Of a stretch of DNA of 64,000 bases, positions 34,942-44,730 are shown one piece after another. The first letter of the stretch is position 1. Every line of letters begins with the position of its first letter. The notes under the pieces were generated by a model. It worked only from the letters and a program-made list of their open reading frames with translations, did no database searches and was not told where the DNA came from. Origin of the DNA: Streptomyces massasporeus (lineage in GTDB: Bacteria; Actinomycetota; Actinomycetes; Streptomycetales; Streptomycetaceae); the NCBI RefSeq assembly GCF_014648995.1, contig NZ_BMSE01000002.1:372001-436000 (forward strand). The letters are read 5' to 3'. Position numbers and translations under genes: made by a program.

Positions 34942-35355
34942 TCAGCCCTCGGTGTTGACCATCGAGGCCGCCGCGTACGTCAGGTACTTCCACAGCGTGT
35001 GCTCGTGCTCCTCGGACAGGCCGAGTTCGTCGACGGCGACCCGCATGTGCTTCAGCCACGCGTCGTGCGCCGCACGGTCGACCGCGAAGGGCGCGTGCCG
35101 CATCCGCAGCCGCGGGTGGCCGCGGTTGTCGCTGTACGTCGTGGGGCCGCCCCAGTACTGGATGAGGAACAGCACGAGGCGCTCCTCGGCCGGGCCCAGG
35201 TCCTCCTCGGGGTACATGGGCCGCAGCAGCGGGTCCTCGGCGACTCCCTCGTAGAAACGGTGGACGAGCCGACGGAAGGTCTCCTCCCCGCCGACCTGCT
35301 CGTAGAAGGTCTGCTCCTGAAGCGTGCCGCGCCGAATCTCATTCACGCGATCCAT
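34942..35355 (-). CDS. glbO: Group II truncated haemoglobin
   Basis: A 137-residue globin. The N-terminus has QTFYEQVGGEETFRRLVHRF (helix A/B), then YEGVAEDPLLRPMYPEEDLG. The EF region has IQYWGGPTTYSDNRGHPRLR with the proximal His in MRHAPF and a Trp in HDAWLKHM at G8, typical of TrHbII (GlbO). These bind oxygen and probably take part in redox protection. The ATG at 35355 begins MDRVNEIRRGTLQEQTFYEQ. It is transcribed against the neighbouring genes. Confidence 0.93.
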   Translation of the reverse strand: MDRVNEIRRGTLQEQTFYEQVGGEETFRRLVHRFYEGVAEDPLLRPMYPEEDLGPAEERLVLFLIQYWGGPTTYSDNRGHPRLRMRHAPFAVDRAAHDAWLKHMRVAVDELGLSEEHEHTLWKYLTYAAASMVNTEG

Positions 35356-35434
35356 GGTCTCAGACGCCCCGGCATAGGACTCAAGGCCTAGGACCCCGCC
35401 CCTCCTGTGAGGACCCTGCCCCTACTGTGGAGAC

Positions 35435-36418
35435 ATGGGCGGTTACGCACCCGGCAGGGAGCTCGACGGTCTCGCCGCCGCCGCGCGGGCGGCGCTGGTG
35501 CGGCGGATCGAGGCGAGCGGAGCCCTGGACGCCGATCCAGGCTGGCGGGAGGCCTTCGCTACGGTCCCGCGGCACCTCTTCGTTCCGTACTACTACGTCG
35601 GTGTCGCCGGCGGCTACGAACGCCGCTGGGGCGAGAGCGCCGCCCCCGAGGCGCGGGAGCGGTGGATGCGGGGCGCCTACGAGGACACCCCGCTGGCCAC
35701 CCGGCTGCGCGACGGCGAGCTGCTGTCCTCCAGCAGCCAGCCGTCCCTGATGGCGGACATGCTGACCGCGCTGGGCGTCGCGGACGGCCACACGGTCCTG
35801 GAGATCGGCGCCGGCACCGGCTACAACGCGGCGCTGCTGGCCCACCGGCTGGGCGACGACAGGGTCACCACCGTCGATCTCGACCCGGAGATCACCGAGG
35901 CGGCCCGGCGGCACCTGGCCGCGGCCGGGTACCACCCGGTGGTCGTGACGGGCGACGGTGCCCGGGGCGTGCCGGGGCGCGCGCCGTTCGACCGGATCAT
36001 CGCCACCTGCGCGCTGGGCGGCGTCCCGCGCGCCTGGGTCGCCCAGACCCGCCCGGGCGGCCGGATCCTCATGCCGCTCGCCACCGGCCTGATCGTGCTC
36101 ACGGTGACCGGCGCCGGACAGGCCGAGGGGCGGTTCCTGCACACGCCCGCCTACTTCGTGCCGCTGCGCGGCGCGGGCCGGCCCGGCGGCGAGCCGGTCC
36201 AGCTGGGCGGGGTGCCGCACCGGGCCCGTGAGGACGACCTGTTCCGGTTCCTGCTGGCCCTGACCCGCGGCAGCATCGACCCGCAGGAGGCGCACGCGCT
36301 CTGGGAGCAGGAGGGCAGGCCGCAGCGCGAGCGCTACGGCATCACCGTCAGCGAGGAAAGGGAATGGGCCTGGCTGGACGACCCGGAGGGGCCGTACGCC
36401 TGGCCCCTCCCGTCGTGA
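35435..36418 (+). CDS. SAM-dependent methyltransferase, protein-L-isoaspartate O-methyltransferase family
   Basis: A 327-residue protein. The SAM motif I is VLEIGAGTGYNAALLA (near residue 118), preceded by SSSSQPSLMADMLTALGV, the PCMT-type substrate loop. Post-I is TTVDLDPEI. These match the PIMT family, though the protein is longer than the ~210-residue repair enzyme; the C-terminal 100 residues may be a specificity domain. Related Streptomyces enzymes act on RiPP precursors as well as damaged proteins, and no precursor is adjacent, so the target is left open. Confidence 0.82.
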   Translation: MGGYAPGRELDGLAAAARAALVRRIEASGALDADPGWREAFATVPRHLFVPYYYVGVAGGYERRWGESAAPEARERWMRGAYEDTPLATRLRDGELLSSSSQPSLMADMLTALGVADGHTVLEIGAGTGYNAALLAHRLGDDRVTTVDLDPEITEAARRHLAAAGYHPVVVTGDGARGVPGRAPFDRIIATCALGGVPRAWVAQTRPGGRILMPLATGLIVLTVTGAGQAEGRFLHTPAYFVPLRGAGRPGGEPVQLGGVPHRAREDDLFRFLLALTRGSIDPQEAHALWEQEGRPQRERYGITVSEEREWAWLDDPEGPYAWPLPS

Positions 36419-36439
36419 ACGGCCTTCCGTCGCGGCGGC

Positions 36440-37864
36440 TCAGCCGCGGCGGATCGTGATCGTCGTCCAGGCGCCGACGTGCACCCGGTCGCCGTCCTGC
36501 AGCGGTACGGGGACGAATGGCTGGATCGGTTCCTCCGAGCCGTTGACCGTCGTGCCGTTGGTCGAGTTCTGGTCGACGACCGCCCAGCTGCCGTCCGGCT
36601 GCTGGACCAGCACCGCGTGCTGGTGCGAGACGCCCGGGTCCTCCGGCGGCGTCGACAGATCGATGTCGGGGGTGTCGCCGGTGGAGTGCCGGCGGCGGCC
36701 GATGGTGAGCTGGTTGCCGGTGAGCGTGCGCTGCTGCTCGGGCGAGTACGCGGGCAGGTTCAGACCCGCGGCCTCGGGGCCGGAGCGGTGCATCATCGCC
36801 ATGAAGTAGTCGCGGTCCGGGCCGATGGTCGCGGTCCACGTGGCGGGTCCCTGCGGCGCCTGCGGCTGCTGGGGGAAGCCACCGGGGCCGGGAGGGGCCT
36901 GGGTCGCGCCGGGCTGCGGGTAGCCGTAGCCGCCCTGACCGGGACCGGGACCGGGACCGGGGCCGCCGGGGCCACCGTGGCCGCCCGGGCCCGACGTCGG
37001 CGGGGAGATCACCCAGTCGTCGTCACCGCCGCCGAAGGACGGACCGCCCTGCTGCGGAGGCCGCTGGGTCTCCTGCGGGAACCCGGGCGGGGCCGGCGGG
37101 CCGGACTGGTGGAAGGCCTGCGGAGCACCGGGACCACCGGGCCCGCCGGGACCACCGGGTCCGGGCGGGGGCGGGACCGGCCGGGAAGGGTCGGCACCGA
37201 AGTTGCCAGGGCCGCCGGGACCACCGGGGCCGGGAGGGCCGCCGAAGCCACCAGGGCCACCAGGACCGCCGGGGCCGGGCGAGGTCGGGGCAGGGCCGGG
37301 CTGCGGGTAGCCGTAGCCGCCGCCCTGCGGGCCACCGGGGCCGGGGCCACCGGGACCACCCGGGCCGGGGCGGCCCGACGGGTCGCCGCCGAACGGCGGG
37401 ATCGGCTCGGCCGGGCGGTTCATCTGTGACGGACGGGACCCCTGGTACTCGTAGGAGTCACCGCCGCCGTACGACGGGCCGGGGGGCGGACCGCCCTGCT
37501 GGCCCGGTGGCTGGAAACGCACGCCGGGGCCGGGCGGCGGGGCCGCGGGGGTGTACGACGTCGCCGTGTTCGTCAGGAAGTTCCACCGGCACTCCTCGCA
37601 GAACGGGGCGCCGCCCTCACGCGGCGTACGGCACTGCGGGCAGAGCTCCGGCTCGGCGTTCGGCACGGCGGACAGGTGCGGCGGGCGTCCGCCGGGCTGG
37701 CCCCCGGGGCCCTGGGGGCCGCCTTGGCCGGCGGGGGGCGGGAAGCCGTAGCCGCCGGGCGGCGGCGGGGGAGGAGGCGGAGGCACGGCACCCGCCATGC
37801 GGTGACCGCAGACCTCGCACCAGTCGTCGGAACCCGACTGGTGTCCGTTCGGGCAGGTCGGCAT
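36440..37864 (-). CDS. FHA-domain protein with two zinc ribbons and Pro/Gly-rich linker
   Basis: A 474-residue protein. Two CxxC pairs form an N-terminal zinc ribbon (CPNGHQSGSDDWCEVCG) and a second at about residues 68-85 (CPQCRTPREGGAPFCEEC). A Gly/Pro-rich linker of about 250 residues follows. The C-terminal FHA domain has TIGRRRHSTGD, GVSHQHAVLV and STNGTTVNG, the residues that bind phosphothreonine. It lies last in the PknG-type operon and is a likely effector, similar in logic to GarA, although the GarA N-terminal phosphosite (ETTS) is not seen. The ATG at 37864 has AGGAGGG upstream. Confidence 0.88.
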   Translation of the reverse strand: MPTCPNGHQSGSDDWCEVCGHRMAGAVPPPPPPPPPGGYGFPPPAGQGGPQGPGGQPGGRPPHLSAVPNAEPELCPQCRTPREGGAPFCEECRWNFLTNTATSYTPAAPPPGPGVRFQPPGQQGGPPPGPSYGGGDSYEYQGSRPSQMNRPAEPIPPFGGDPSGRPGPGGPGGPGPGGPQGGGYGYPQPGPAPTSPGPGGPGGPGGFGGPPGPGGPGGPGNFGADPSRPVPPPPGPGGPGGPGGPGAPQAFHQSGPPAPPGFPQETQRPPQQGGPSFGGGDDDWVISPPTSGPGGHGGPGGPGPGPGPGQGGYGYPQPGATQAPPGPGGFPQQPQAPQGPATWTATIGPDRDYFMAMMHRSGPEAAGLNLPAYSPEQQRTLTGNQLTIGRRRHSTGDTPDIDLSTPPEDPGVSHQHAVLVQQPDGSWAVVDQNSTNGTTVNGSEEPIQPFVPVPLQDGDRVHVGAWTTITIRRG

Positions 37865-37896
37865 GTCGGCGCGTCCCTCCTTCGATCTCTTCCAGG

Positions 37897-39243
37897 TCAC
37901 TTCTTGACGCGAACGGTCTTGGTGGAGCGGGTTTCGAGCGTCATCTCGTCAGCCTCCGCGACCTTCGCCTTCAGTCGCACAGTACCGGTCGCGGCGTCGA
38001 CCACGTCCACCACCTTCGCAAGCAGTTTCGCAGTATCGGCGTTCCCGGAGGCACTCGCGAGCTGAACAGCCCGGCCCAGTTTGGCCGTTGCTCCATCCAT
38101 ATCGCCCGACTTACGAAGATCCAGCCCCTGTTGGATGACTTGTGCCAGTTCGGCCTGCCCGGTGTAGTGGGCGACCTGTGGGTTGATCGACGTCGAGGCG
38201 ACCATGTCGTCCGTCCACACGGCCCGCACCAGGCCCTGTGCGCCGAGGTTCTGGGCGCTGCCGTCGGGCTGCGGAATGACCAGGGAGATCCGGGCCGCCA
38301 GCATCTCCTGCCCGATGTGCGCCACCGGGACCTCGACGCAGACGTGGTAGTCACGGGACTCGTCTCCCCAGGAACCAAGGGGATAGTCGCCGGCGCGCGG
38401 GCCCGCCTCGGTGCGCCGGCCGGTCAGCTCCTCGACCGTCGGCGCGACCTGCTTGACGAACTTCACGGTCGTGTCCACCGGGGTCCACAGGCGCAGGGAG
38501 ACGTCCGCGACCTCCTTGCCCATCGCCGTCTCCATCATCTGCGTGAAGTCGGCGGCGAGCGCGGCCGGATCGGCGACGATGTCGGCGGTGCCGAGCAGGG
38601 CCGAGGCGATCCCTGTGACTTCTTTCACTTCCCAGTCAGTGCCCACGCCGCGTGCGTCACACGTGAAACGCCCGGCGCACGCGTCGAGCGCGGCCTTCAG
38701 GTCCTGGGGCGACTCGTGCTCGTTGCGGCCGTCGGTGAGCAGGATGCCGTGCCGGATCGCGACATCCGCGGAGGAGAGCAGGCGGTCGGCGAGTTTCAGC
38801 CAGGTGCCGATGGCCGTGCCGCCGCCGGCGCTCAGGGAGCGCAGCGCCTGCTTGGCCTGCTCGCGGGTGGTGGCGTCGGCGACCGCGACGCGCCCGCCGC
38901 CCGGGTAGACCTCCTTCGCTACGTGCGTCCCGCCGATCACCGCGAAGTGCACGCCGTCGCGCAGGGTGTCGATCGCCGCGGCCGTCGCGTCGCGGGCGTT
39001 GCGCATCTTGGTCGGCGGGTAGTCCATCGACCCCGAGCAGTCGACCATGATCGCCACGGCCGCGGACGGGCCCTGGCCGGGCGAGTAGAGGTGGGGCGCG
39101 GCGACCGCGCTGCCGACCGTGCCGCCGCCGGTCGCCGTCACCGTGACGATGGCGTTGACCTCGCCGGCGCCCTCCGGCAGGTACTCGTTCTGGTAGACGT
39201 CCACCGAGAACTGGGGCACGTTCGACTTCGAGAAATTGGCCAT
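37897..39243 (-). CDS. VWA-domain protein
   Basis: A 448-residue protein beginning MANFSKSNVPQFSVDVYQNE. The MIDAS motif is VDCSGSMDYPPTK, followed by the LSAGGGTAIGTWL region (MIDAS Thr) and a later ILLTDGRNEHE (MIDAS Asp). These are metal-dependent protein-protein adhesion residues. It has no signal peptide, so it acts in the cytoplasm. A C-terminal helical part ends in LRKSGDMDGATAKLGRAVQL. It lies between the phosphatase and FHA genes, in the same operon, possibly a scaffold or target of PknG phosphorylation. Confidence 0.9.
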   Translation of the reverse strand: MANFSKSNVPQFSVDVYQNEYLPEGAGEVNAIVTVTATGGGTVGSAVAAPHLYSPGQGPSAAVAIMVDCSGSMDYPPTKMRNARDATAAAIDTLRDGVHFAVIGGTHVAKEVYPGGGRVAVADATTREQAKQALRSLSAGGGTAIGTWLKLADRLLSSADVAIRHGILLTDGRNEHESPQDLKAALDACAGRFTCDARGVGTDWEVKEVTGIASALLGTADIVADPAALAADFTQMMETAMGKEVADVSLRLWTPVDTTVKFVKQVAPTVEELTGRRTEAGPRAGDYPLGSWGDESRDYHVCVEVPVAHIGQEMLAARISLVIPQPDGSAQNLGAQGLVRAVWTDDMVASTSINPQVAHYTGQAELAQVIQQGLDLRKSGDMDGATAKLGRAVQLASASGNADTAKLLAKVVDVVDAATGTVRLKAKVAEADEMTLETRSTKTVRVKK

Positions 39244-39342
39244 GCCTGCTTCGATCCCCCTCCAAAGCCCCCGCCGCGGCGGGGTGATGACGGTAGGCGG
39301 ACCGGTCCCCTCCGGTCCGCCGAGGCGTCCCCGTACGTGGCC

Positions 39343-40752
39343 TCAGGCCGATCCTGCCCCCTGGGGCACGGCCGGGAACGGCACGAGCGCCACTGTTACG
39401 TTGTCGTGGCCCCCGCCGTCCAGCGCGTGGCCGAGGAGCACCCGGGCGCTGTGCAGGGGGTGCACGGCGGCGTCGAGGGGGACGACCCGGGCCATTTCCT
39501 CGGCCGCCTCCGCGTAGTTCCACAGGCCGTCGGTGCAGACGACCACCACGCCGGGCCGGTCCGGCTTGAACGCGGCGGTGTGCGGTTCCAGTTCGTAGGC
39601 GTCCGCGCCGAGCCAGCCGGTGATCGCGTGGGCGCGCTCGTCGGCGTAGGCCTCGGCCTCGTTCATCAGGCCCGCGGCGACCATCTGCGCGGCCCACGAG
39701 TCATCCTCGGTGAGCCGGGCGGGGGGAGCGCTGCGGTCGACCGGGACCCAGTAGGCGCGGCTGTCGCCGACCCAGCCGACGATCAGCAGGCCCGACGTCA
39801 CCACGGCGCCGACGATGGTGCACGCGGGGGCGTTCTGGTGGGGGGCCTGCTCGCGGGCCGTGGCGGGTTCCGCGGCGAGCGAGTTGACGGCGCGCGAGGC
39901 GGCGAGGATCGCGTCGTGCATCGCCTGCTGCGGGTGCGTGCCGCGCGGCAGGGCCGCCAGCAGCGTCTCGCCGGCCGCCCTGGACGCCGCGGCGGAGGCG
40001 TCGTCGGGGCGGGTCGCGGAGGAGACGCCGTCGCAGACGATCGCGACGGAGGCGGGGGAGCCGTCGGGCAGCGCGGTGGTGCCGATGGCGAACGCGTCCT
40101 CGTTGCGGTGGTGGCGCAGGCCGCGGTCGCTGACCGCGGCCACCGGGCCGGACTCCTGCTCCATGTGGTCCCGTTCGCGCGGCTGGGCGTGGCCGCAGTT
40201 CTCGCAGTAGCCGTCGTCGTCCACGCGGCCGGCCCGGCAGGCGACGCAGACCTTGCCGCCGGCGCCCGCGGCCTGCGCCGCCGACTCGGCGGACACCCGT
40301 GGGTCCGGCGCCTGGAGGAGGTACTCGTCGGGCTGTGTCTGGTAGATCTCCGGCGACGCGGCGGGCCCGTCGGGCTGCGGTGGCCGGTCGAACCGCACGC
40401 CCGCGGCCGGCGGGGCGCTCGGCGGCGGGGGTGTCTCCGGCGGCAGCGCTGAGCCGCCCGAGTCGGTGCCCGGCAGGTCCGTCGGCAGGTGCGCCGCCTC
40501 CGGGGCGCCCGAGCCGTCGGGCCCGGGGGCGGGCCAGGCCGCGCCGGCGGGTGGCGCCGGCGGGGGCTCGGGGTACGCACCGGCCGGAGCGCCCTGGGCG
40601 GGCACCGAGCCGTTCATGGTGATGGTCGGGTTGTCCTCCGGCCGTGCCGGCACGGCGGACAGGTCGTATCCGCACGCGCCGCAGAAACGGTCACCCGACT
40701 CGAGGGGTTCCTCGCAGCTCGGACAGGCGGACAACTGGGGCATCTGCGACAT
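39343..40752 (-). CDS. PP2C-type serine/threonine phosphatase with zinc ribbons
   Basis: A 469-residue protein. N-terminal zinc ribbon: CPSCEEPLESGDRFCGACG. After a Pro/Ala-rich linker there is a second ribbon (CVACRAGRVDDDGYCENCG). The PP2C domain has SDRGLRHHRNEDAF, AIVCDGVSSA, WVGDSRAYWV and VVVCTDGLWN, with the Asp residues for metal binding in place. It should reverse phosphorylation by the PknG-type kinase encoded directly upstream; the kinase stop is 3 nt before this start. The ATG at 40752 is preferred over the TTG just before it. Confidence 0.92.
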   Translation of the reverse strand: MSQMPQLSACPSCEEPLESGDRFCGACGYDLSAVPARPEDNPTITMNGSVPAQGAPAGAYPEPPPAPPAGAAWPAPGPDGSGAPEAAHLPTDLPGTDSGGSALPPETPPPPSAPPAAGVRFDRPPQPDGPAASPEIYQTQPDEYLLQAPDPRVSAESAAQAAGAGGKVCVACRAGRVDDDGYCENCGHAQPRERDHMEQESGPVAAVSDRGLRHHRNEDAFAIGTTALPDGSPASVAIVCDGVSSATRPDDASAAASRAAGETLLAALPRGTHPQQAMHDAILAASRAVNSLAAEPATAREQAPHQNAPACTIVGAVVTSGLLIVGWVGDSRAYWVPVDRSAPPARLTEDDSWAAQMVAAGLMNEAEAYADERAHAITGWLGADAYELEPHTAAFKPDRPGVVVVCTDGLWNYAEAAEEMARVVPLDAAVHPLHSARVLLGHALDGGGHDNVTVALVPFPAVPQGAGSA

Positions 40753-40755
40753 CAA

Positions 40756-43299
40756 CTACACCCACGTCCGGGGGCGGTAACGATTGGCACGTTCCACCAG
40801 GTCGATCCTCTCCTCGCCGCCCCGCGCCAGCCGGGCCAGCATGCGGTACGAGCGTTCCAGACCGAAACGCAGGCCCCGCTCGTCCAGGCCACTGCCGAGC
40901 AGTGTCCGTCCCCCGGCGGCGGGAGGGGCGGAACCCTGGCCCCCGGAGAGTACCCAGTCGAGCGCGCAACCGAGGACTTCGGCCGACAACTGCTCCCGCC
41001 GCGCCGGATCCAGACCGTACGCCTCCAGCGCCTCGACCTGCGCCGCGGCGGCTGTCAGATCCTCCAGGAACGGCGCGTCGGAGGCGCTCGCCGTGCGCTG
41101 CCGCAGCCGCGCCCGGACCGCCGCCACCCGCGCGGCCGTGTAGTGGATCGAGGACTCCGGGACCGACTCCAGCGTCCGTACGGCACCGCGCCGGTCCCCG
41201 GTCGCCAGCTGGACGCGGGCCAGGCCGAACGCGGCGCTCACATAGCTCGGGTCGGTCGACCACACCAGCCGGTAGTACTCGGCGGCGTTGTCCAGCTGCC
41301 CCAGCACCTCCGCGCACAGGCCGAGCGCCAGCTTGGGCGCGATCTCGCCCGGGAAGGCGTCGTAGATCGCGTCGAAGGCGAGCGCGGCGCCCTCGTCGTC
41401 GCCGGTCACCAGCGCGGCCACGCCCCGGTACCAGACCACCCGCCAGTCGTCGGGCCGCTCACCCTCCAGCGCGACCAGCGCCTGCAGCGCGGCGGCCGGT
41501 TCACCGGTCTCCAGCCAGGCCCGGATCTGCCGCAGCCGCGTCTCGATCGACGGGGCGGGGGCGGCTGCCAGGGCCCCGAGCAGTTCCGCGGGGGCGGAGG
41601 TCATCAGGCCCGCCAGGAAACCGGCGTTGGGGTCGGTCGGGTCGACGCGCGGGACGGGCAGGGCGAAGGCGGCGGCGAGGGTGTCGACGGGCTTGACGAG
41701 GCTCTGCGGGGTCTCGGGCCGCTGCTGCGGCAGGGCGGCAGGAGCACCCGCGCCGGCCCGGGCACGCACCGGCCGCGCTCCCAGGCGGGACACCTCGCCG
41801 TCCAGTCGGGGGAACAACTTGGTGTCCGTGACGCGCAGTTCCGGTCCGAACAGTGTGGACAGGGCGGGGCGGGCGCGGCCCGTCTGGAGGGAGACGACCT
41901 CCCGCAGGACGCCCGTCAGCTGCTCCGTCATCTCCTGTGCGGAGGCGAACCGGCGCGCCGGGTCGGGATCCGTGGCCCGGACCAGGAGCCGGTAGAACGA
42001 CTCGTACTGCCGGAACACCTCGATGTGGTCCGGGTCGGGCAGGGAGTCCACGTAGACGTTCGTGTAGCCCTGGAAGTCGAAGGTCATGACGGCGAGGGTG
42101 CGGGCGACGGTGTAGAGGTCGCTCGCCACCGACGGGCCCACCTCGGCCACCTCGGGGGCCTGGTAGCCGACCGTGCCGTAGATGGCCGACTCCTCGTCGT
42201 CCATCCTGCGCACCGCGCCCATGTCGATCAGCTTGAGCTGGTCCTCGGTCTGGATCGCGTTGTCGACCTTGAAGTCGCAGTACAGCAGGTTCCGGCTGTG
42301 CAGGTGCCCGAGCGCCTCCAGCGCCTCGATGCCGTACGCGCAGGCCTGCTCCACCGGCAGCGGGTCGCGCCTGCCCTGGGCGGTGCGGCGGGCGTTGGCG
42401 ATCTCCTTGAGGGACTTGCCGCCGACGTACTCCATGACGATGTAGCCGTCGAGCGAACCCGTGCGCTGGTCCAGGTGCTCCACGAAGTTGTAGATCCGCA
42501 CGATGTTGGCGTGCTCGATCTCCGCGAGGAAGCGCCGCTCGGAGATCGCCGCCGCCATCGCGTCCTGGTCGCCCGTGTCCAGCAGGCCCTTGAGGACCAC
42601 CCAGCGGTCCGAGACCGCCCGGTCGACGGCGAGGTAGATCCAGCCCAGCCCGCCGTGCGCCAGACAGCCGACCACCTCGTACTGGCCGTGCACCACGTCC
42701 CCGGCCTTCAGCTTCGGCACGAAGGAGTACGGATGGCCGCACTTGGTGCAGAATCCCTCCGTACGGCCCGGCCGGTCACCGCGCGCCCGGCCCACCTGGG
42801 CGCCGCAGTCGGAGCGCGAGCAGAACCGCTTCCGCTCGGGCACCTCGGGGTTGTCCAGGACCATCTCGCGCGGGTCGGGCCGCGGGATCGGCGGCACCTG
42901 CACCAGACCGGCGCCCAGCCGGCCCCGGGACCCGGAACCGGCGGTCGAGCCGGAGCTGCGCACCGACACCGAGCGGCCCGTCGACTTGCCCGACAGCGAC
43001 CGCGACAGGCGCCCCGACACCGACCGCCGGGACTTCGACGACTGGGACGACGTCCGTGAACTGCGGCCGCTGGAGCGGGAACTGCCGCTGCCGGCGGACC
43101 CGCGGGAGCCGCCCCTGCCCCCGGCGGTGATGCCGGTGGGAGGCGAACCGACTTCGCCGTCCGCGGCGACGACCGGGGCCAGACCGCAGGTGTCGCAGTA
43201 CAGTTCGCCGCCGCCCACGTCCTCGTACGTGCCCTCGCACGTCGGGCGCTGGCAGCTGCGCGCAGGCCCGCCCGCCGGCTCGTGCGGTGCCTGACTCAT
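40756..43299 (-). CDS. pknG: PknG-type serine/threonine protein kinase with zinc-binding N-terminus and TPR tail
   Basis: An 847-residue kinase. The N-terminus has C16-C21 and C35-C38 (CQRPTCE...LYCDTCG), a rubredoxin-like or ribbon site, then a Ser/Arg-rich linker (about 50-130) and a second CxxC pair (EGFCTKCG) before the kinase. Kinase motifs are GCLAHGGLGWIYLA (Gly-rich loop), VVLKG, LLYCDFKVDN and IDMG, the DMG form replacing DFG. The C-terminal half is TPR-like (TGEPAAALQALVALEGERPD). This domain order is that of mycobacterial PknG, which controls glutamate metabolism. ATG 43299 was chosen for GGGGGAG upstream; GTG at 43320 overlaps the preceding stop and is possible. Confidence 0.93.
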   Translation of the reverse strand: MSQAPHEPAGGPARSCQRPTCEGTYEDVGGGELYCDTCGLAPVVAADGEVGSPPTGITAGGRGGSRGSAGSGSSRSSGRSSRTSSQSSKSRRSVSGRLSRSLSGKSTGRSVSVRSSGSTAGSGSRGRLGAGLVQVPPIPRPDPREMVLDNPEVPERKRFCSRSDCGAQVGRARGDRPGRTEGFCTKCGHPYSFVPKLKAGDVVHGQYEVVGCLAHGGLGWIYLAVDRAVSDRWVVLKGLLDTGDQDAMAAAISERRFLAEIEHANIVRIYNFVEHLDQRTGSLDGYIVMEYVGGKSLKEIANARRTAQGRRDPLPVEQACAYGIEALEALGHLHSRNLLYCDFKVDNAIQTEDQLKLIDMGAVRRMDDEESAIYGTVGYQAPEVAEVGPSVASDLYTVARTLAVMTFDFQGYTNVYVDSLPDPDHIEVFRQYESFYRLLVRATDPDPARRFASAQEMTEQLTGVLREVVSLQTGRARPALSTLFGPELRVTDTKLFPRLDGEVSRLGARPVRARAGAGAPAALPQQRPETPQSLVKPVDTLAAAFALPVPRVDPTDPNAGFLAGLMTSAPAELLGALAAAPAPSIETRLRQIRAWLETGEPAAALQALVALEGERPDDWRVVWYRGVAALVTGDDEGAALAFDAIYDAFPGEIAPKLALGLCAEVLGQLDNAAEYYRLVWSTDPSYVSAAFGLARVQLATGDRRGAVRTLESVPESSIHYTAARVAAVRARLRQRTASASDAPFLEDLTAAAAQVEALEAYGLDPARREQLSAEVLGCALDWVLSGGQGSAPPAAGGRTLLGSGLDERGLRFGLERSYRMLARLARGGEERIDLVERANRYRPRTWV

Positions 43300-43316
43300 G
43301 GACTCCCCCTCGTCGC

Positions 43317-44651
43317 TCACGCGCCCGGCCCCCTCCGGTCGTCCTCGGGCACACCCTGCCCCGGCACCCGGGGGCCGCCGAACAGCTCCGCCGCCGCGTG
43401 CTGGTAGCGCAGCACCGCCTGCTCCGCGGCGCGCAGGTCGCAGGGCGCGCTCCACAGCATGCGGCGCGCCTTCTCGTACCGCTCCACCAGCAGCGCGTCC
43501 TCGGCGAAGCCGTGCCGGGCGACCTTCGCCTTGTACGCGTCGAGACGGCCGCGCAGCTCGGCGCGGACCGCCAGCGGGGCGGTGACCGCCGTCAACGACT
43601 CACGGGCGCGCAGCAGTTCGTCCTCGGCCTTCTGCTCCAGCGACTCCAGCAGCGGGGACAGCCGGTGCCACTGCGCCTGCCTGCGGTACTCGGCCGCCGC
43701 CGCCAGCTGCTCCTGGAGCACGGTCGGCGGCCCGCCGACGACCGGCACCTCCGTCGCCGCGATCTTCGCGAGGACCTCGCCGCGTGCCGTGCGCGCCTCG
43801 GCGAGGGTGCGGTCCGCGCGGCTGAGGATGTCCCGCAGCTTCACGATCCGCTTCTCGGCGTCCTGCCGCACGGTCAGGACGGCGTCGATCTCCCGGCGGA
43901 CCTCCTCCAGGGCGCGCGCCTCGCGGTCGTACACCGTCGTGTCCGGCCGGCCGCCGCCCGGCGCCGAACTGCCCTCCGCTGCCCGCCAGAACGCCAGAGG
44001 GTCCGAGACCACCTGCTCGCGCAGCTTCGTCAGTATCCGCGTGATGCGCTCCAGGTCGTCGCCCGCCGGGTGCTCGCCCGGGCGCACGCCCACCGAGTGC
44101 GCGAGCCGCCGGGTGCGCTGGAGTTCCGCCGCGAGCAGGTCGATCCGGGCCGGCAGGGCCGACCAGACCGCGTCCGCGGCGACCACCATGTCCAGGCTCT
44201 TCGCGTACAGCTCGTTCATACGGTCGACGAGCGTATCGAGCGAGTAGCGCTCGCTGAGCTTCGTCGGACTGCCGTGCAGGGTGGGGGCGTTGGCCGTCGC
44301 CGAGGCGCTGCCCGCGACGGTCACCGAGTCGCCGTTCAGCAGCTCCGTCAGCTCCACCAGGTCCTCGCGGCTGGACCAGCGGCGGCGCGAGCGGATGTTG
44401 CGGGCGGAGCGCAGCGCGTCGGTGTACGCGTCGAAGTACGTCCACAGCAGCGTGATGGACGCCTCCGTGGACGTCCAGCGCTCCCGGGTGACGCCGGTGA
44501 GCTCGGCGCCCTCCAGGAGTCTGCGGCCCGCGTGGTCCTGCAGGGCGAGGAGCGAGGTCTCGATCGCCTCGTGCTCCGCGCCGAGCCGCGCCAGCGCACG
44601 GTCCACCTCGTCCCGGTCCATCACCGGCCCGGTGGATCCCGTGACGCCCAT
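43317..44651 (-). CDS. Helical/coiled-coil hypothetical protein of the PknG operon
   Basis: A 444-residue soluble protein, predicted almost entirely helical with long coiled-coil stretches (EEVRREIDAVLTVRQDAEKR, LESLEQKAEDELLRARESLT). No catalytic motif was seen. Its stop overlaps the GTG candidate start of pknG, so it is coupled to the kinase. Spacing suggests a dedicated partner, such as a scaffold between the sensor and the kinase. AGAGGTG lies 5 nt before the ATG. Confidence 0.8.
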   Translation of the reverse strand: MGVTGSTGPVMDRDEVDRALARLGAEHEAIETSLLALQDHAGRRLLEGAELTGVTRERWTSTEASITLLWTYFDAYTDALRSARNIRSRRRWSSREDLVELTELLNGDSVTVAGSASATANAPTLHGSPTKLSERYSLDTLVDRMNELYAKSLDMVVAADAVWSALPARIDLLAAELQRTRRLAHSVGVRPGEHPAGDDLERITRILTKLREQVVSDPLAFWRAAEGSSAPGGGRPDTTVYDREARALEEVRREIDAVLTVRQDAEKRIVKLRDILSRADRTLAEARTARGEVLAKIAATEVPVVGGPPTVLQEQLAAAAEYRRQAQWHRLSPLLESLEQKAEDELLRARESLTAVTAPLAVRAELRGRLDAYKAKVARHGFAEDALLVERYEKARRMLWSAPCDLRAAEQAVLRYQHAAAELFGGPRVPGQGVPEDDRRGPGA

Positions 44652-44730
44652 CGATCACCTCTCGCTGCGGTCGTGTGTCGCGTGTCGTCTGTCGTCTTCT
44701 GATGCGGGTGTTCGCGGGTTCGGCAGGGTG

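Noticed and set aside
36850..37830. GC-rich repeats resembling a non-coding array
   Set aside because: They encode the Gly/Pro-rich linker of the FHA protein.
37426..40452. 1008-residue plus-strand frame
   Set aside because: Antisense of the FHA, VWA and PP2C genes, all of which show clear domains on the minus strand.
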